Below, piece after piece: positions 5,780-5,818 of a stretch of 5,818 bases of DNA. Numbering within the stretch: position 1 is the stretch's first letter; each line of letters starts with the position of its first letter. A model generated the notes under the pieces. That model had not been told where the DNA came from. It saw only the letters and a program-made list of their open reading frames with translations, and made no database searches. This stretch comes from an uncultured Chloroflexota bacterium. Lineage in GTDB: Bacteria > Chloroflexota > Limnocylindria > Limnocylindrales > Limnocylindraceae. The position numbers were made by a program, and so were the translations under genes. Location: contig CAJABS010000004.1 of NCBI GenBank assembly GCA_903938075.1, positions 1 through 5,818 of the forward strand. The letters are read 5' to 3'.

Positions 5780-5785
5780 AGTGTA
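5780..5785 (-). promoter_or_regulatory. Putative -10 element (TACACT) for the PLP-enzyme operon
   Basis: On the minus strand TACACT is followed by 6 nt (CTCGCC) and the ATG at 5773. It lies in the 17-nt gap between the tRNA 3' end and the gene, so any upstream promoter contacts would be inside the tRNA gene. No Shine-Dalgarno fits in the gap and no T-rich terminator follows the tRNA. A leaderless start here or read-through from the tRNA are both possible. Confidence 0.5.
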
Positions 5786-5790
5786 GGGGC

Positions 5791-5818
5791 TGGAGCGGGA
5801 GACGAGGTTCGAACTCGC
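5791..5818 (-). tRNA. 3' part of a tRNA gene, probably tRNA-Gly (truncated by the window edge)
   Basis: The last 28 bases, read on the minus strand, form the T-arm and acceptor 3' strand of a tRNA. The 5-bp T stem is GCGAG (5818-5814) with CTCGT (5806-5802), four Watson-Crick pairs plus one G-U. The loop is TTCGAAC, with the invariant T-T-C-G/A-A. CTCCCGC (5801-5795) is the 3' acceptor strand, T at 5794 is the discriminator base and CCA (5793-5791) is encoded. The implied 5' strand GCGGGAG with a U73 discriminator fits bacterial tRNA-Gly, whose GCC isoacceptor in E. coli has nearly the same 3' half. The anticodon is outside the window, so identity is an inference. Confidence 0.88.

Noticed and set aside
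1..5818. Mobile elements, CRISPR arrays, phage or defence genes, long repeats
   Set aside because: I found no repeated units, terminal inverted repeats, transposase or recombinase motifs, or nuclease/defence domains. Base use looks uniform along the window.

Overview
This is a compact, high-GC (about 60-65% by eye) bacterial chromosome segment with eight protein genes and the 3' part of one tRNA gene. Almost no base is left non-coding, and neighbouring genes abut or overlap at their stop codons. The FemAB-type aminoacyltransferase, the mycoredoxin-like glutaredoxin, the CCA-encoding tRNA and the apparently leaderless genes fit a high-GC, possibly streamlined Actinomycetota or Chloroflexota-like bacterium. 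That placement is inference and of low confidence. I see no mobile element, CRISPR array, phage gene or other sign of an accessory island.

Layout, left to right. A small four-helix membrane protein runs leftward (start best placed at 402). Divergent from it is a rightward pair: a ten-helix membrane protein of unknown function (460-1530) and, 6 bp later, a glutaredoxin/mycoredoxin-like protein (1537-1791). A HAD-family sugar-phosphate phosphatase converges on the glutaredoxin, and the two stop codons share bases at 1788-1791. Only 35 bp separate the HAD gene from a divergent FemAB/FemX-family peptidoglycan-bridge aminoacyltransferase (2501-3571). That gene runs 27 bp into the end of a leftward three-gene operon. 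In transcription order the operon is a Cys/Met-metabolism PLP enzyme (5773-4589), a purine-type phosphoribosyltransferase (4587-4117) and a four-helix membrane protein (4120-3545). At the right edge, 17 bp upstream of the PLP enzyme, lies the 3' end of a tRNA gene, probably tRNA-Gly, on the same strand.

The genes look like ordinary housekeeping functions (sulfur amino acids, purine salvage, wall synthesis, redox, phosphatase) and do not form an obvious single system. The most interesting signal is transcriptional. All five genes at the head of a transcription unit have a TACnCT hexamer 4-7 nt before the start codon and no Shine-Dalgarno sequence, as expected for a -10 element driving leaderless mRNA. 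The three downstream genes lack it and use a Shine-Dalgarno or stop/start coupling instead. The second point of interest is the PLP enzyme, which keeps the cofactor-binding core of the gamma-family but has lost the usual active-site Tyr-Gly-Gly-Thr segment and a substrate-side loop.
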